Notes: generated by a model from the sequence alone, not told the origin. DNA of 64,000 nt from SIG351 sp045627045 (GCA_045627045.1 JAZQMY010000025.1:16246-80245), one strand, 5' to 3'; numbered from the stretch's first letter, positions 43,346-51,928 are shown. A program made the numbers and translations.

Positions 43346-43924
43346 TCAACCGCGCTTTGCACGCTCATCCTCGATGATCTGTCTTATTTTCTCGGCAGAA
43401 TCAACGTAGTAATGATTTACTACAACGTAATCATAATCTCTTGCGCGCTTAAGCTCTTCAACCGCTGCCGCAAGTCTCTTCTGAATCTTTTCTTCGGATT
43501 CAGTTCCTCTTCCTCTGAGTCTTTTTTCAAGCTCTTCCATTGAAGGAGGAGTGATGAAAATCATTATTGCTTCAGGGGACTGCTTCTTAACCATTAAGCC
43601 TCCCTGAACGTCAATATCGAATATAACGTCATTGCCCTTTGCAAGCTCTTCCTGAGCTTTTTTCTTGGGAGTACCGTAATACTCGCCGTGAACTTCTGCC
43701 CATTCATAGAATTCGCCGTCATCAATCATTCTTCTGAATTCATCGTGAGACACAAAAAGGTAGTCTTTTCCGTCAATTTCGCCTTCTCTCGGCTTTCTTG
43801 TCGTTGCGGATACCGAAAAATATACATTATCGCTATAATTCTTCATATATTCGTCCTTGATCGTACCTTTGCCGACACCTGAAGGGCCTGAAAAAATGAT
43901 CATAAGTGATTTTTCGTTGCTCAT
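43346..43924 (-). CDS. gmk: guanylate kinase
   Basis: 192 residues. Walker A GPSGVGKGT (13-21), GMP-binding SVSATTRKPREGEIDGKDY (about 38-56), and the lid and base-binding regions complete. It phosphorylates GMP to GDP and is a target of (p)ppGpp in Firmicutes. Conserved yicC-remA-gmk-rpoZ order. Confidence 0.97.
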   Translation of the reverse strand: MSNEKSLMIIFSGPSGVGKGTIKDEYMKNYSDNVYFSVSATTRKPREGEIDGKDYLFVSHDEFRRMIDDGEFYEWAEVHGEYYGTPKKKAQEELAKGNDVIFDIDVQGGLMVKKQSPEAIMIFITPPSMEELEKRLRGRGTESEEKIQKRLAAAVEELKRARDYDYVVVNHYYVDSAEKIRQIIEDERAKRG

Positions 43925-43930
43925 ATTATT

Positions 43931-44191
43931 TTATTCCTCTTCTTCCTCTTCGTCCTCGTTCTGATTTATTCTGTTAGCGACCGTTTCAGGCTGAACTGAT
44001 GAAAGAATAACGTGCTCGCTGTCTGTTATGACGACCGCTCTTGTTCTTCTTCCAAAGGTTGAATCAATAAGTTTTCCTTTGTCCCGTGCTTCCTGTATCA
44101 GCCTTCTTATCGGTGCTGAATCAGGGGAGACGATAGCGATTATCCTTCCTGCAGAGACAATATTTCCGTAACCGATATTGATGAATTTCAT
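43931..44191 (-). CDS. remA: RemA family DNA-binding regulator (DUF370)
   Basis: 86 residues. The family start MKFINIGYGNIVSAGRIIAI is plain, with SFGRRTRAV-like STFGRRTRAVVIT in the middle. In Bacillus RemA forms ring-like octamers that bind DNA and activate biofilm matrix and osmoprotectant genes. The C-terminal run of Glu residues is an unusual acidic tail. It starts two bases after yicC. Confidence 0.93.
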   Translation of the reverse strand: MKFINIGYGNIVSAGRIIAIVSPDSAPIRRLIQEARDKGKLIDSTFGRRTRAVVITDSEHVILSSVQPETVANRINQNEDEEEEEE

Positions 44192-44192
44192 A

Positions 44193-45089
44193 TTACTCTA
44201 CGTTCTGAATCTGTTCGCGGATTTTTTCTATTTCGCTCTTGACCTTGACAACAAGTGAAGCTATGTCAAAATCAGCTGACTTTGAGCCGATCGTATTGAT
44301 TTCTCTGTTCATTTCCTGAACCATGAAATCCATCTTCTTGCCGACATTGACTCCGTCTGCAATCTCAGCTCTCATTGCCTTGATATGGCTTGCCATACGC
44401 ACCGTTTCCTCGGCAATGCAGGCTCTGTCTGCATAATAAGCAAGCTCAACATTGAGTCTGTCTTCATCGAGATGCACCTGTGTACCGTCAGCTCCGGAAA
44501 GCTCTGCAATCGCAGAAGCCACTCTTTCGCTGAGCTTCTGACGAAGTGTTGCTTCGATTTCAGGCTCACGTGACTCGATCATCTTCATGTTATCCTCTAC
44601 GTTCTGAAGGTGGAGAAGAAGATCGTTCTTCATATTGACACCCTCAACAGCCCTTGCCTGAATGAACTTGTCAAGTGCCGCATCAAAGCATTCAAATACG
44701 ATGCCCTTGATGTCTTCCTCTTCTTCCTCCGAATTTTTGGAGAAAGCATCGGGAAGCTCGATAATTGTTTTAAGATCAGGCTTGAACTCAAAACCGTACT
44801 CATCCGCAATACTCTTGAGCTCATTGAGATAAGCGGCGATTACCGGCTTATTTGCAACAACGCTTACCGAAGTATCGTTTTCATTACGGTAGCTGATATA
44901 AATATCAATTTTGCCTCTGAAGAGCTTTTCCTTCAGTCTGCGACGGAGCTCATCCTCAACGGAATTGAGGATATGAGGCATTTTGAATGTAGGCTCAAGA
45001 AAACGGTGATTTACCGACTTCATTTCAACGGTAACTGTTTTTCCGTCTTTATGAAGCTCTGCTTTTCCGTAACCTGTCATGCTTTTCAT
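44193..45089 (-). CDS. yicC: YicC/YloC family endoribonuclease
   Basis: 298 residues. The N-terminal MKSMTGYGKAEL is the family signature, and the C-terminal MDFMVQEMNREINTIGSKS is the DUF1732 core. YicC proteins are reported as hexameric endoribonucleases that act on small RNAs. First gene of the 14-gene operon running down to 31263, with its own consensus-like promoter. Confidence 0.93.
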   Translation of the reverse strand: MKSMTGYGKAELHKDGKTVTVEMKSVNHRFLEPTFKMPHILNSVEDELRRRLKEKLFRGKIDIYISYRNENDTSVSVVANKPVIAAYLNELKSIADEYGFEFKPDLKTIIELPDAFSKNSEEEEEDIKGIVFECFDAALDKFIQARAVEGVNMKNDLLLHLQNVEDNMKMIESREPEIEATLRQKLSERVASAIAELSGADGTQVHLDEDRLNVELAYYADRACIAEETVRMASHIKAMRAEIADGVNVGKKMDFMVQEMNREINTIGSKSADFDIASLVVKVKSEIEKIREQIQNVE

Positions 45090-45168
45090 TTTACATCATT
45101 TCCTTTCGCAATAGTGTTTTGTGAAAAATTATATAGACCTTACCCATAGTACATAATTTTACTTATAT

Positions 45169-45197
45169 ATTATATCATTAAAACAGATATTTGGCAA
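45169..45197 (-). promoter_or_regulatory. promoter of the yicC operon
   Basis: Minus strand: TTGCCA (45197-45192), 17-bp spacer, TATAAT (45174-45169), TGA extended -10. The leader is about 70 bases. Confidence 0.82.
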
Positions 45198-45247
45198 TAC
45201 TTTTCGGTACTTTAATTCACAAATTTGTTACAATTAGAATTCGGAAC

Positions 45248-45275
45248 AAAAAAAGCCCACCTTTTGAGTGAGCTT
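45248..45275 (-). terminator. terminator of the 45285 beta-helix gene
   Basis: Minus strand: AGCTCAC and GGTGGGCT stem with one mismatch, then seven T. It separates the gene from the yicC promoter. Confidence 0.75.
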
Positions 45276-45284
45276 TCATGCATT

Positions 45285-46454
45285 TCAGCCAATAACGTCT
45301 GTTGAAACGGAATCAATTCTGCCTGTGTTTTCAAGTACGGTTCTTTCTCTGTCATAAGTGAACTTATTGTAGCAGAGTCTTGCGATGTGACCCTTGTTCC
45401 TAATTACCGGAGCCTTGCACTGATCGACCTTGCCCTGAACATGAACGTTTTCAATATCGAGGAAGCCTACATCAGCATCCTTTCCGATATAAACAGTTTC
45501 GGATTCGGTAATGCGTTCAACACGGGTAACATTGTTTATCGTGAGGTGCCTTACTCTTGTTTCTTCTTCGATCCAGATAAGCGGGAAGACATATGTGCCT
45601 TCCTTGTGGTATTCGGGAATTCTTATTGCCTTGGAAGCAAAGATATTGTCAAGCGTTACGTTATCAAAATATCCTGTCGATTCTCCCTTATAATACTTGG
45701 TGAGTCCTATGCAATACTGAAAATATGTTCCGTAAACATCATGGATGTGAACATTGGTAAGCTTTTCTTTTACTGCAAGCATTCTTACTGCACTGTGGCA
45801 ATCCTCGGAATAGATTCCGTTGACCTCAATATTGGATATCGGGCCGGATGAACCTTCATCGCAGTTCAGTGCAACAAGGTCATCATAGCAAGCGCCGAAA
45901 AGATTCTGAATGTGTCCGAAATGGCAGTTTCCGTTGAGATGGATGCCATCCATATTGAATGCCCACGGATTTCCGTAATTATAATCAAATCTTATGTTTT
46001 CAACCCTGAAGTACGAAACTCTGTCCATAGTAACCGCAAATGTCACAGGATCCTTCAATGTAAGATCCTTGAGAACGAATCCGCAGATGTTATTGAATTC
46101 CATTATGTCGCCGATGTATGTTTTATCGGTAAAATCAGGATCAGGGAACTTCAAAGGATTCTTTTGCTGCTCGAGGTTATTGAAATTCCAGATTCCGCCT
46201 TCAACCTCAATTTCTTTGAGGACGGTATCTTCATCCACCCGAATCATAGGACAGCTCGACTTCGGCGCAAGCCTGATTTCCGCATATCTCGGAAGTTTGA
46301 GCTTAAAATAAGAATGAAGTCTCAATGGCTTTGAAATAAGATAGCACACATCAGGCATAGGAAGATCAAGCTCACAGCCTGCGTTGTCAATAAGGCTCTG
46401 AAGAGCTTCCGTATTATCGGTGATACCATCTGTTATCAGTTCAGTTATACTCAT
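45285..46454 (-). CDS. right-handed beta-helix (GH28-like) protein, cytoplasmic
   Basis: 389 residues, no signal peptide. The N-terminus reads ITDGITDNTEALQSLIDNAG, the usual start of pectate-lyase-superfamily/GH28 domains. Short beta-helix rungs follow, with DGIHLNGN and YDDLVALN in the same order and spacing as in the 20992 protein (DGLHLNG, GDDLVALN). The first GDD Gly is Tyr here, while both Asp remain. It lacks the first 80 or so residues of its paralogue. It has a fully consensus promoter and a terminator, so it is strongly expressed on its own. Glycan chemistry is inferred; substrate unknown. Confidence 0.65.
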   Translation of the reverse strand: MSITELITDGITDNTEALQSLIDNAGCELDLPMPDVCYLISKPLRLHSYFKLKLPRYAEIRLAPKSSCPMIRVDEDTVLKEIEVEGGIWNFNNLEQQKNPLKFPDPDFTDKTYIGDIMEFNNICGFVLKDLTLKDPVTFAVTMDRVSYFRVENIRFDYNYGNPWAFNMDGIHLNGNCHFGHIQNLFGACYDDLVALNCDEGSSGPISNIEVNGIYSEDCHSAVRMLAVKEKLTNVHIHDVYGTYFQYCIGLTKYYKGESTGYFDNVTLDNIFASKAIRIPEYHKEGTYVFPLIWIEEETRVRHLTINNVTRVERITESETVYIGKDADVGFLDIENVHVQGKVDQCKAPVIRNKGHIARLCYNKFTYDRERTVLENTGRIDSVSTDVIG

Positions 46455-46483
46455 ATTATTCTTTCTCCGAATTATTTTTTACT

Positions 46484-46512
46484 ATTATAACACACGGCAT
46501 CTTCGCTGTCAA
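46484..46512 (-). promoter_or_regulatory. fully consensus promoter of the 45285 beta-helix gene
   Basis: Minus strand: TTGACA (46512-46507), 17-bp spacer, TATAAT (46489-46484), TGT extended -10. It starts six bases after the spoIVA stop. It is the closest match to consensus in the window. Confidence 0.88.
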
Positions 46513-46518
46513 TATTTT

Positions 46519-47991
46519 TTACAGAATAATACACATAACTCCGTCCGTTCCTTCATTGAGTATTCTCTGGAGTGCTTCCTGAAGCTTGAATCTCACGTCA
46601 TCGGGCATATCCGAAAGCTTTCCCGAAAGGCCTTCCTTGACAAGATCCCGCATAGACTTTCCGAATATATCCGTCTGCCAGATTTTTTGTGTGTCTGTTC
46701 TGAATTCATCCACAAGAAATTTCACAAGCTCCTCGCTTTCCTTCTCGTTTCCCACAACAGGTGAAACCACCGTTCTTATATCAGCGCGAAGAAAATGAAG
46801 TGACGGGGCAGATGCCTTCAGCCTGACGCTGACCTTGCCACCGTTTCTCACGAGCTCCGGCTCTTCAAGCTTCATCTCTTCAAACACCGGAGGAACCATT
46901 CCGTAGCCTGTCTGACGCACGCTTTTCAGCGCAGGCAATATTCTTTCATAATCATTTTTGACGGAAACAAAATCCTTCATCATTCTGAGAAGCTCCGTGT
47001 CATTCGTTACCTCGCATCCGCATTTTTCCGAAAGGACCGTATAAAACGTTTCATCCGTCAGATTTATATCATACACCGCAAGGCCGCTTCCCATATCAAT
47101 TTCTTCCAATTCGATTTTGTTGATATTATCTATCTTTTCGGCATGAGCCACGTCAATCGACTGCACTGTTCCGATTTTATCAGCTTTTGCAGAAACGCAT
47201 TTTACATAATCCGTTATGCCTTTTTTGAGCCAATGCTCGCTTTCAAGTGCAAAAACCCAGTCAGGAATCCTGAATTCTATATCGGATACGGGGAATTCAT
47301 TCAGAATTTCAGAAAGGATTTCGCTTATTTCCTCTTCATCAAGACTAAGAACGTCTCTCGTGCTTACAGGAACATTATATTTTGCCGAAAGCTCAACCGC
47401 AAGTGCCTTTGCTTCATTTGATGAAGGATCCCTGCTGTTCACGATGACAGCAAACGGCTTTTTGAGTGCTTTCAATTCCTTTACCGTTCTTTCTTCCGCT
47501 TCAACGTAATTTTCTCTCGGAATATCCGTAATCGTTCCGTCCGAAGTAATGACAAGTCCTATAGTTGAATGGTCTGAAATGACCTTCTTTGTTCCTATAT
47601 CAGCCGCCTCCTCAAAGGGGATATCATGATCGAGCCACGGCGTTCTCACCATTCTCGGTTTGCCGTCCTCGGTGTGTCCATTTGCACCCTCCACCATGAA
47701 TCCCACGCAATCAATCAGCCTTACCTTGACCGAAATATTCTCGCCGATAGTGATATTTACTGCCTTATCAGGCACAAATTTCGGCTGATTGGTCATTATT
47801 ATCCTTCCGTTTGAGCTTTGCGGAAGTTCATCCGTTATTCTTGCAAGGTCTTCCGGATCATCAATATTTGGAAATATAAATTCCTCCGCAAATCTGTTTA
47901 TAAAAGTTGATTTACCCGTTCTGACGGGCCCTACAACGCCTATGTATATCTCGCCGCCTGTTCTTCTGGCAATATCACTGTAAATATTCAT
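46519..47991 (-). CDS. spoIVA: stage IV sporulation protein A (spore coat morphogenetic ATPase)
   Basis: 490 residues, full length. Walker A GPVRTGKST (21-29), a TRAFAC-type fold that hydrolyses ATP, and the conserved MVRTPWLDHDIPFEEAA and TDIPRENYVEAEERTV stretches. It polymerises on the forespore outer membrane as the coat basement layer and ends with the short hydrophobic tail MCIIL, as in Bacillus. AGGAGG precedes the ATG. No convincing sigma-E promoter could be picked out of the AT-rich upstream region. Confidence 0.97.
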   Translation of the reverse strand: MNIYSDIARRTGGEIYIGVVGPVRTGKSTFINRFAEEFIFPNIDDPEDLARITDELPQSSNGRIIMTNQPKFVPDKAVNITIGENISVKVRLIDCVGFMVEGANGHTEDGKPRMVRTPWLDHDIPFEEAADIGTKKVISDHSTIGLVITSDGTITDIPRENYVEAEERTVKELKALKKPFAVIVNSRDPSSNEAKALAVELSAKYNVPVSTRDVLSLDEEEISEILSEILNEFPVSDIEFRIPDWVFALESEHWLKKGITDYVKCVSAKADKIGTVQSIDVAHAEKIDNINKIELEEIDMGSGLAVYDINLTDETFYTVLSEKCGCEVTNDTELLRMMKDFVSVKNDYERILPALKSVRQTGYGMVPPVFEEMKLEEPELVRNGGKVSVRLKASAPSLHFLRADIRTVVSPVVGNEKESEELVKFLVDEFRTDTQKIWQTDIFGKSMRDLVKEGLSGKLSDMPDDVRFKLQEALQRILNEGTDGVMCIIL

Positions 47992-48055
47992 TTTATCTCC
48001 TCCTGAAAGCTGAATACATTTGTTAAAATATATTTTGGCAGGGAATAATATATGA

Positions 48056-48090
48056 CAAAATAAAATCCGGAGAAAAGTGTTTCCCCGGAT
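48056..48090 (-). terminator. terminator of the SASP gene
   Basis: Minus strand: ATCCGG (48090-48085) and CCGGAT (48070-48065) stem with inner pairing, followed by TTTATTTT. Confidence 0.7.
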
Positions 48091-48126
48091 AATATTTTTA
48101 CGATACTGTCAATTTCATCGAATCGT

Positions 48127-48318
48127 TCAGCCGTTATTTGACATCTGATTTTCAGCCTGAGAAATAAGTCTCTTTACGATTTCTCCACCGATCGAGCCTG
48201 CCTGCTTTGAAGTAAGGTCACCGTTGTAGCCCTGCTTGAGGTTAATATTGAGATCGTTTGCAACTTCATACTTCATCTGGTTGAGTGCATTCTTTCTGCT
48301 CTTGTTTGAGTTTGCCAT
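48127..48318 (-). CDS. alpha/beta-type small acid-soluble spore protein
   Basis: 63 residues from the ATG at 48318, which is 9 bases past GGAGG; the ATG at 48324 is too close to it. The family blocks are plain: NALNQMKYEVANDL holds the germination-protease recognition region, and YNGDLTSKQAGSIGGEIVKR is the DNA-binding helix with the invariant Gly-Gly. SASPs coat spore DNA, giving UV and heat resistance, and are degraded at germination. A sigma-G-like promoter lies just upstream. Confidence 0.96.
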   Translation of the reverse strand: MANSNKSRKNALNQMKYEVANDLNINLKQGYNGDLTSKQAGSIGGEIVKRLISQAENQMSNNG

Positions 48319-48344
48319 TTGCATTCACCTCCTTTCGACAGATA

Positions 48345-48373
48345 TATTATGTCCTGTGCGGAGAAAAACATAC
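48345..48373 (-). promoter_or_regulatory. sigma-G-like promoter of the SASP gene
   Basis: Minus strand: GTATG (48373-48369), 17-bp spacer, CATAATA (48351-48345). Both parts fit the Bacillus sigma-G consensus (GHATR and CATnnTA), as expected for a forespore gene. Confidence 0.7.
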
Positions 48374-48386
48374 AGAGGCAAAATAT

Positions 48387-48419
48387 AGCAAAAAACCGCA
48401 TTCATAATGAATGCGGTTT
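48387..48419 (-). terminator. terminator of the Gfo/Idh/MocA gene array
   Basis: AAACCGCATTCAT and ATGAATGCGGTTT (48393-48419) form a 13-bp stem, followed on the minus strand by TTTT and more T. It also insulates the SASP promoter. Confidence 0.9.
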
Positions 48420-48439
48420 CTTTTTTGGCAAAATGATTA

Positions 48440-49522
48440 TCAGATCTCAGGGATATTGATCTCAACTTCACGTCCGAGCTTTGCAGAACGAACGATACCG
48501 TCGATGATAGCCTGATTATAGATGATCTGGCTTGTCGGAACAGGAGCCTTAGCACCGGGTGTTCTTGTTGCTTCAAGGAATGAACGAACCTTGAGGTAGA
48601 AGCAATCGTTACGGCACTGAGGAGCAGGAATCTTAACCTGAACGTTATTTCCTGCAACTGTCTTATAGAGAGTCATGTCGCCGAATCCGCCGTTCCAGCA
48701 GTCTGTTGACGGAATTCTGAGGCCGGCTTCCTTACCGAGGATGATCGTGTCTCCTGGAGTGTCAACGTTCATAGCCCAAGCAATTCTGAAGTCGAGTACG
48801 ATTCCGCCTTCGAGACGAATGAATGCAGCAGCAAAATCATCTACTGAGAATCTGCCTGCTTCGCCGTACTGCTTCGGGTTCTTACCGATGAAGTCAGACT
48901 TGAAAGCTGATACTGTGAGCGGCTTCGGATAACCGATTGCATCAAGACACATATCGAGAGAATAGCAGCCGATATCACCAAGAGCGCCTACGCCTGCTGT
49001 TTCGTCCTCAATGAATGTGCTGCCCGGAATACCACGTCTTCTGCCGCCGCCTGTCTGGATGTAGTAGATATCGCCGAGTTCGCCGGAACGAACGATTTCC
49101 TTCATGCGCTGCATGCTCTCGTCAAAACGAGGCTGGAAGCCGATTGAAAGAATCTTGCCGCTCTTCTTTTCAGCCTTCATAACTTCAACTGCTTCGTCAA
49201 GAGTTACTGTAAAAGGCTTCTCGAGGAGTACGTTTACGCCCTTGTTAAGAGCATAGATTGTAGGTTCTGCGTGCTGTCTGTTGTATGTGCAGATGCTTAC
49301 TGCATCGAGCTCGAGAGATTCGTCATCGAGCATTTCGTTGTGTCTGCCATAGTACTTAGCGCCCTCAACGCCCCATTTCTGAGCAAACTTTTCAGCTTTG
49401 CCGGGGATAATATCAGCGAGAGCAACTACTTCTACGTCGGACATCTGCTTGTAGGCGTTGATATGGCTTTCAGCAATCCAGCCGCAACCAATGATACCTA
49501 CCTGAAACTTACCGTTTTTCAT
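48440..49522 (-). CDS. Gfo/Idh/MocA family oxidoreductase, paralogue 1
   Basis: 360 residues. Rossmann NAD(P) domain with GIIGCGWIAESH (9-20) and ALADIIPG; the EKP motif (LLEKPFTVTL, about 98) supplies the catalytic Lys. GALGDIGCYSLDMCLDAIG (about 182-200) holds a Tyr where many family members have His, as in glucose-fructose-oxidoreductase-like branches. No signal peptide, so cytosolic. Such enzymes oxidise or reduce sugar and inositol hydroxyls; substrate unknown. Last of four tandem copies, closest to paralogue 3, with which it shares a 46-base identical stretch. AGAAAGGTG precedes the ATG. Confidence 0.9.
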   Translation of the reverse strand: MKNGKFQVGIIGCGWIAESHINAYKQMSDVEVVALADIIPGKAEKFAQKWGVEGAKYYGRHNEMLDDESLELDAVSICTYNRQHAEPTIYALNKGVNVLLEKPFTVTLDEAVEVMKAEKKSGKILSIGFQPRFDESMQRMKEIVRSGELGDIYYIQTGGGRRRGIPGSTFIEDETAGVGALGDIGCYSLDMCLDAIGYPKPLTVSAFKSDFIGKNPKQYGEAGRFSVDDFAAAFIRLEGGIVLDFRIAWAMNVDTPGDTIILGKEAGLRIPSTDCWNGGFGDMTLYKTVAGNNVQVKIPAPQCRNDCFYLKVRSFLEATRTPGAKAPVPTSQIIYNQAIIDGIVRSAKLGREVEINIPEI

Positions 49523-49545
49523 AGTGGTTACACCTTTCTTTTGTC

Positions 49546-49562
49546 CGGATCATTATGATCCG
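49546..49562. repeat. leader hairpin before paralogue 1
   Basis: CGGATCA-TTA-TGATCCG, a 7-bp perfect stem in the 87-base gap upstream of the 49522 start. No T tract. It has the GATCCG/CGGATC core similar to the other three leader dyads. Confidence 0.6.
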
Positions 49563-49609
49563 ATTATGTTTTATTCTTAATTCTCCGTAATACAGAGAAA
49601 AAGTTTTCG

Positions 49610-50701
49610 TTAATCCAATTCGGGAATAATTATATCTACCTCATGACCAAGCTTTGCAGAGCGGACGATACCATCAAGTATAGCCTGATTATAAACCATC
49701 TGCCAAAGGGGGATAGGAGATTCTTTACCATACATAACTGCTTCAATAAAAGCTCTGAGCTTAAAATAGAAACAGCCGACGTTATCCATTCCGTTATGAG
49801 GTATCTTCGGGTAATGAAGATCGGTATTTTCAAAGTTTACCGTCTTATAAAGCGTCATACCGTCAAATTCACCGTTCCAGCAGTCTGTTGCAGGAACCCT
49901 GAGACCGCCTTCTGTGCCAAGAAAAATCGTATCTCCGGGAGAATCGATGTTCATAGCCCACGCTATTCTGAAATCGATCACGACGCCGCCTTCAAGTCTG
50001 ATAAAAGCTGCTGCAAAATCGTCAACAGAGAATTCGTCCGCTTTATCAAAATATTTTGGATTCTTTGCTATCCAGTTTGAAGTATAAGCCGTAACAGTAA
50101 GCGGCTTTGGATAGCCTATCGCATCAAGGCACATATCAAGGGAATAGCATCCTATATCACCGAGAGCGCCTATACCTGCGGTTTCATCCTTAATGAATGT
50201 TTCTGAAGGAATTCCTCTTCTTCTGCCGCCACCCGTCTGTATGTAATAAACCTTTCCGAGCTCGCCGATTCTGATGATATCCTTCATGAGCATCATATTC
50301 TTGTCATATCTCGGCTGAAAGCCGACTGACAGTATCACACCGGTTTCCTTCTGGACTCTGTAAAGCTCAAGTGCCTCTTCAAGAGTTACGCACATAGGCT
50401 TTTCAAGGAGAACAGGGAGACCATGTCTCATTGCATTGATCGCGCAGGGAGCGTGTTGTCTGTTATAAGTACATACGCTTACACAATCAAGCTCTTTCTC
50501 GTTATCAAGAAGTTCTTTGTCGCTGTTATAAACTCTTGCATTTTCGAGTCTTAAATCTTTTTTGAATTTTTCAGCCTTGCCGGGAACGATATCGGCAAGA
50601 GCAACGATTTCAACATCGTTCATAAAGAGATAATTATTGGCATGAGCATGGCCTATTCCGCCGCAACCGATAATGCCTACCTGAACCTTGCCGTTTTTCA
50701 T
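49610..50701 (-). CDS. Gfo/Idh/MocA family oxidoreductase, paralogue 2
   Basis: 363 residues. GIIGCGGIGHAH (9-20), VLLEKPMCVTLEEAL (about 97-111), and GALGDIGCYSLDMCLDAIG. It has a loop near the C-terminus (DNVGCFYFKLRAF) longer than in paralogue 3. The N-terminal MKNGKVQVGIIGCG start is shared by all four copies. The most diverged central codons of the four lie here and in paralogue 4. Cytosolic, substrate unknown. Confidence 0.9.
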   Translation of the reverse strand: MKNGKVQVGIIGCGGIGHAHANNYLFMNDVEIVALADIVPGKAEKFKKDLRLENARVYNSDKELLDNEKELDCVSVCTYNRQHAPCAINAMRHGLPVLLEKPMCVTLEEALELYRVQKETGVILSVGFQPRYDKNMMLMKDIIRIGELGKVYYIQTGGGRRRGIPSETFIKDETAGIGALGDIGCYSLDMCLDAIGYPKPLTVTAYTSNWIAKNPKYFDKADEFSVDDFAAAFIRLEGGVVIDFRIAWAMNIDSPGDTIFLGTEGGLRVPATDCWNGEFDGMTLYKTVNFENTDLHYPKIPHNGMDNVGCFYFKLRAFIEAVMYGKESPIPLWQMVYNQAILDGIVRSAKLGHEVDIIIPELD

Positions 50702-50723
50702 AAATAGTCCCCTTTCAATTTCA

Positions 50724-50755
50724 TTATCCGAGGGGAGAAGTCCCCCCTCGGATAA
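50724..50755. repeat. 12-bp perfect hairpin in the leader of paralogue 2
   Basis: Minus strand: TTATCCGAGGGG, 8-base loop, CCCCTCGGATAA. Very stable, no T tract on either side, so not a standard terminator. A CATAAT (50770-50775) just upstream would put its start near +9. Confidence 0.75.
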
Positions 50756-50776
50756 AAGTATTGGTCTGAATTATGA

Positions 50777-51853
50777 TCAGATTTCAGGAATGTTGATTTC
50801 AACTTCCTTGCCAAGCTCTGCAGAACGAACGATGCCGTCGATAATAGCCTGGTTGTAAAGAATCTGCTTTGTAGAAACAGGAGCTGTTCCGCCGTTCTTG
50901 ATAGCATCAAGGAAAGAACCGATCTTGCCTCTCCAGCAATCACCGCCATTGGGTGACGGGATCTTGATATCAAGATTTACACCGCCGACAGTCTTATAGA
51001 GTGTAAGATCACCGAATCCGCCGTTCCAACAATCCGTTGAAGGAATTCTGAGACCGCCTTCTGTTCCGAGGAAAATCGTATCTCCTGGAGTGTCAACGTT
51101 CATAGCCCAAGCAATTCTGAAGTCGATTACTGTGCCATCTTCAAGACGAATGAATGCAGCAGCAAAGTCATCAACGGAGAATCTGTGAGCTTCGCCGTAC
51201 TGCTTCGGGTTCTTGCCGAAATAATCCGACTTGAAAGCAGTAACAGTTACAGGCTTCGGATAACCGATTGCATCGAGACACATATCAAGAGAATAGCAGC
51301 CGATATCACCAAGTGCGCCTACGCCTGCGTATCTGTCTTCAATGAATGTGCTGCCCGGAATGCCGCGTCTTCTGCCGCCGCCTGTCTGGATATAGTAAAC
51401 CTTACCGAGCTCGCCGTCACGAACGATTCTCTTCATGTTCTGCATGCTTCTGTCGAAACGAGGCTGGAAACCGATTGAAAGAATCTTTCCGCTTCTTTTT
51501 TCGGCTCTGCACATTTCAACTGCTTCGTCAAGTGTAACTGACATAGGCTTTTCAACAATTACGTTGAGGCCCGCATCAAGAGCTGCAATTACGCACGGAG
51601 CGTGCTGTCTGTTATAAGTACAGATGCTTACGCCATCGAGTTCTTTTTCATTTGCGAGGAGTTCATCACAACCGCCGTCATAACAACGAGCTGAGTCAAA
51701 GCCGAATTCCTTCTTGAAAGCTTCAGCTCTTCCGGGAACGATATCGGCAAGAGCAACAACTTCTACATTGTCAAAGCCCTTATAGGTACCTGCGTGAGCA
51801 TGAGCAATTCCGCCGCAGCCAATGATACCTATCTGAAATTTACCGTTTTTCAT
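50777..51853 (-). CDS. Gfo/Idh/MocA family oxidoreductase, paralogue 3
   Basis: 358 residues. GIIGCGGIAHAH, IVEKPMSVTLDEAV (about 98) and GALGDIGCYSLDMCLDAIG. The central region GGGRRRGIPGSTFIED is identical to paralogue 1 and near-identical in the other two, so the substrate or cofactor site is likely shared. It has its own promoter (51929-51957) and leader dyad (51891-51908). The N-terminal third is the most different from paralogue 1, while the middle is nearly the same at DNA level. Confidence 0.9.
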   Translation of the reverse strand: MKNGKFQIGIIGCGGIAHAHAGTYKGFDNVEVVALADIVPGRAEAFKKEFGFDSARCYDGGCDELLANEKELDGVSICTYNRQHAPCVIAALDAGLNVIVEKPMSVTLDEAVEMCRAEKRSGKILSIGFQPRFDRSMQNMKRIVRDGELGKVYYIQTGGGRRRGIPGSTFIEDRYAGVGALGDIGCYSLDMCLDAIGYPKPVTVTAFKSDYFGKNPKQYGEAHRFSVDDFAAAFIRLEDGTVIDFRIAWAMNVDTPGDTIFLGTEGGLRIPSTDCWNGGFGDLTLYKTVGGVNLDIKIPSPNGGDCWRGKIGSFLDAIKNGGTAPVSTKQILYNQAIIDGIVRSAELGKEVEINIPEI

Positions 51854-51890
51854 AATTAAGTACCTTCCTGATTAAGTTTTGTATATATCT

Positions 51891-51908
51891 TCCGCCCAAG
51901 ATGGCGGA
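51891..51908. repeat. leader dyad before paralogue 3
   Basis: Minus strand: TCCGCC-ATCTTG-GGCGGA inside TTATCCGCC...GGCGGAAGA. It begins about +12 from the predicted start site. Confidence 0.6.
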
Positions 51909-51928
51909 TAACAATATATTACTCTTAT

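Noticed and set aside
47992..48060. Sigma-E promoter for spoIVA
   Set aside because: Several ATATT-like boxes exist, but none has a matching CATACAnT at 13-15 bases.
50724..50755. Intrinsic terminator between paralogues 3 and 2
   Set aside because: The stem is very strong, but no T tract follows on either strand.
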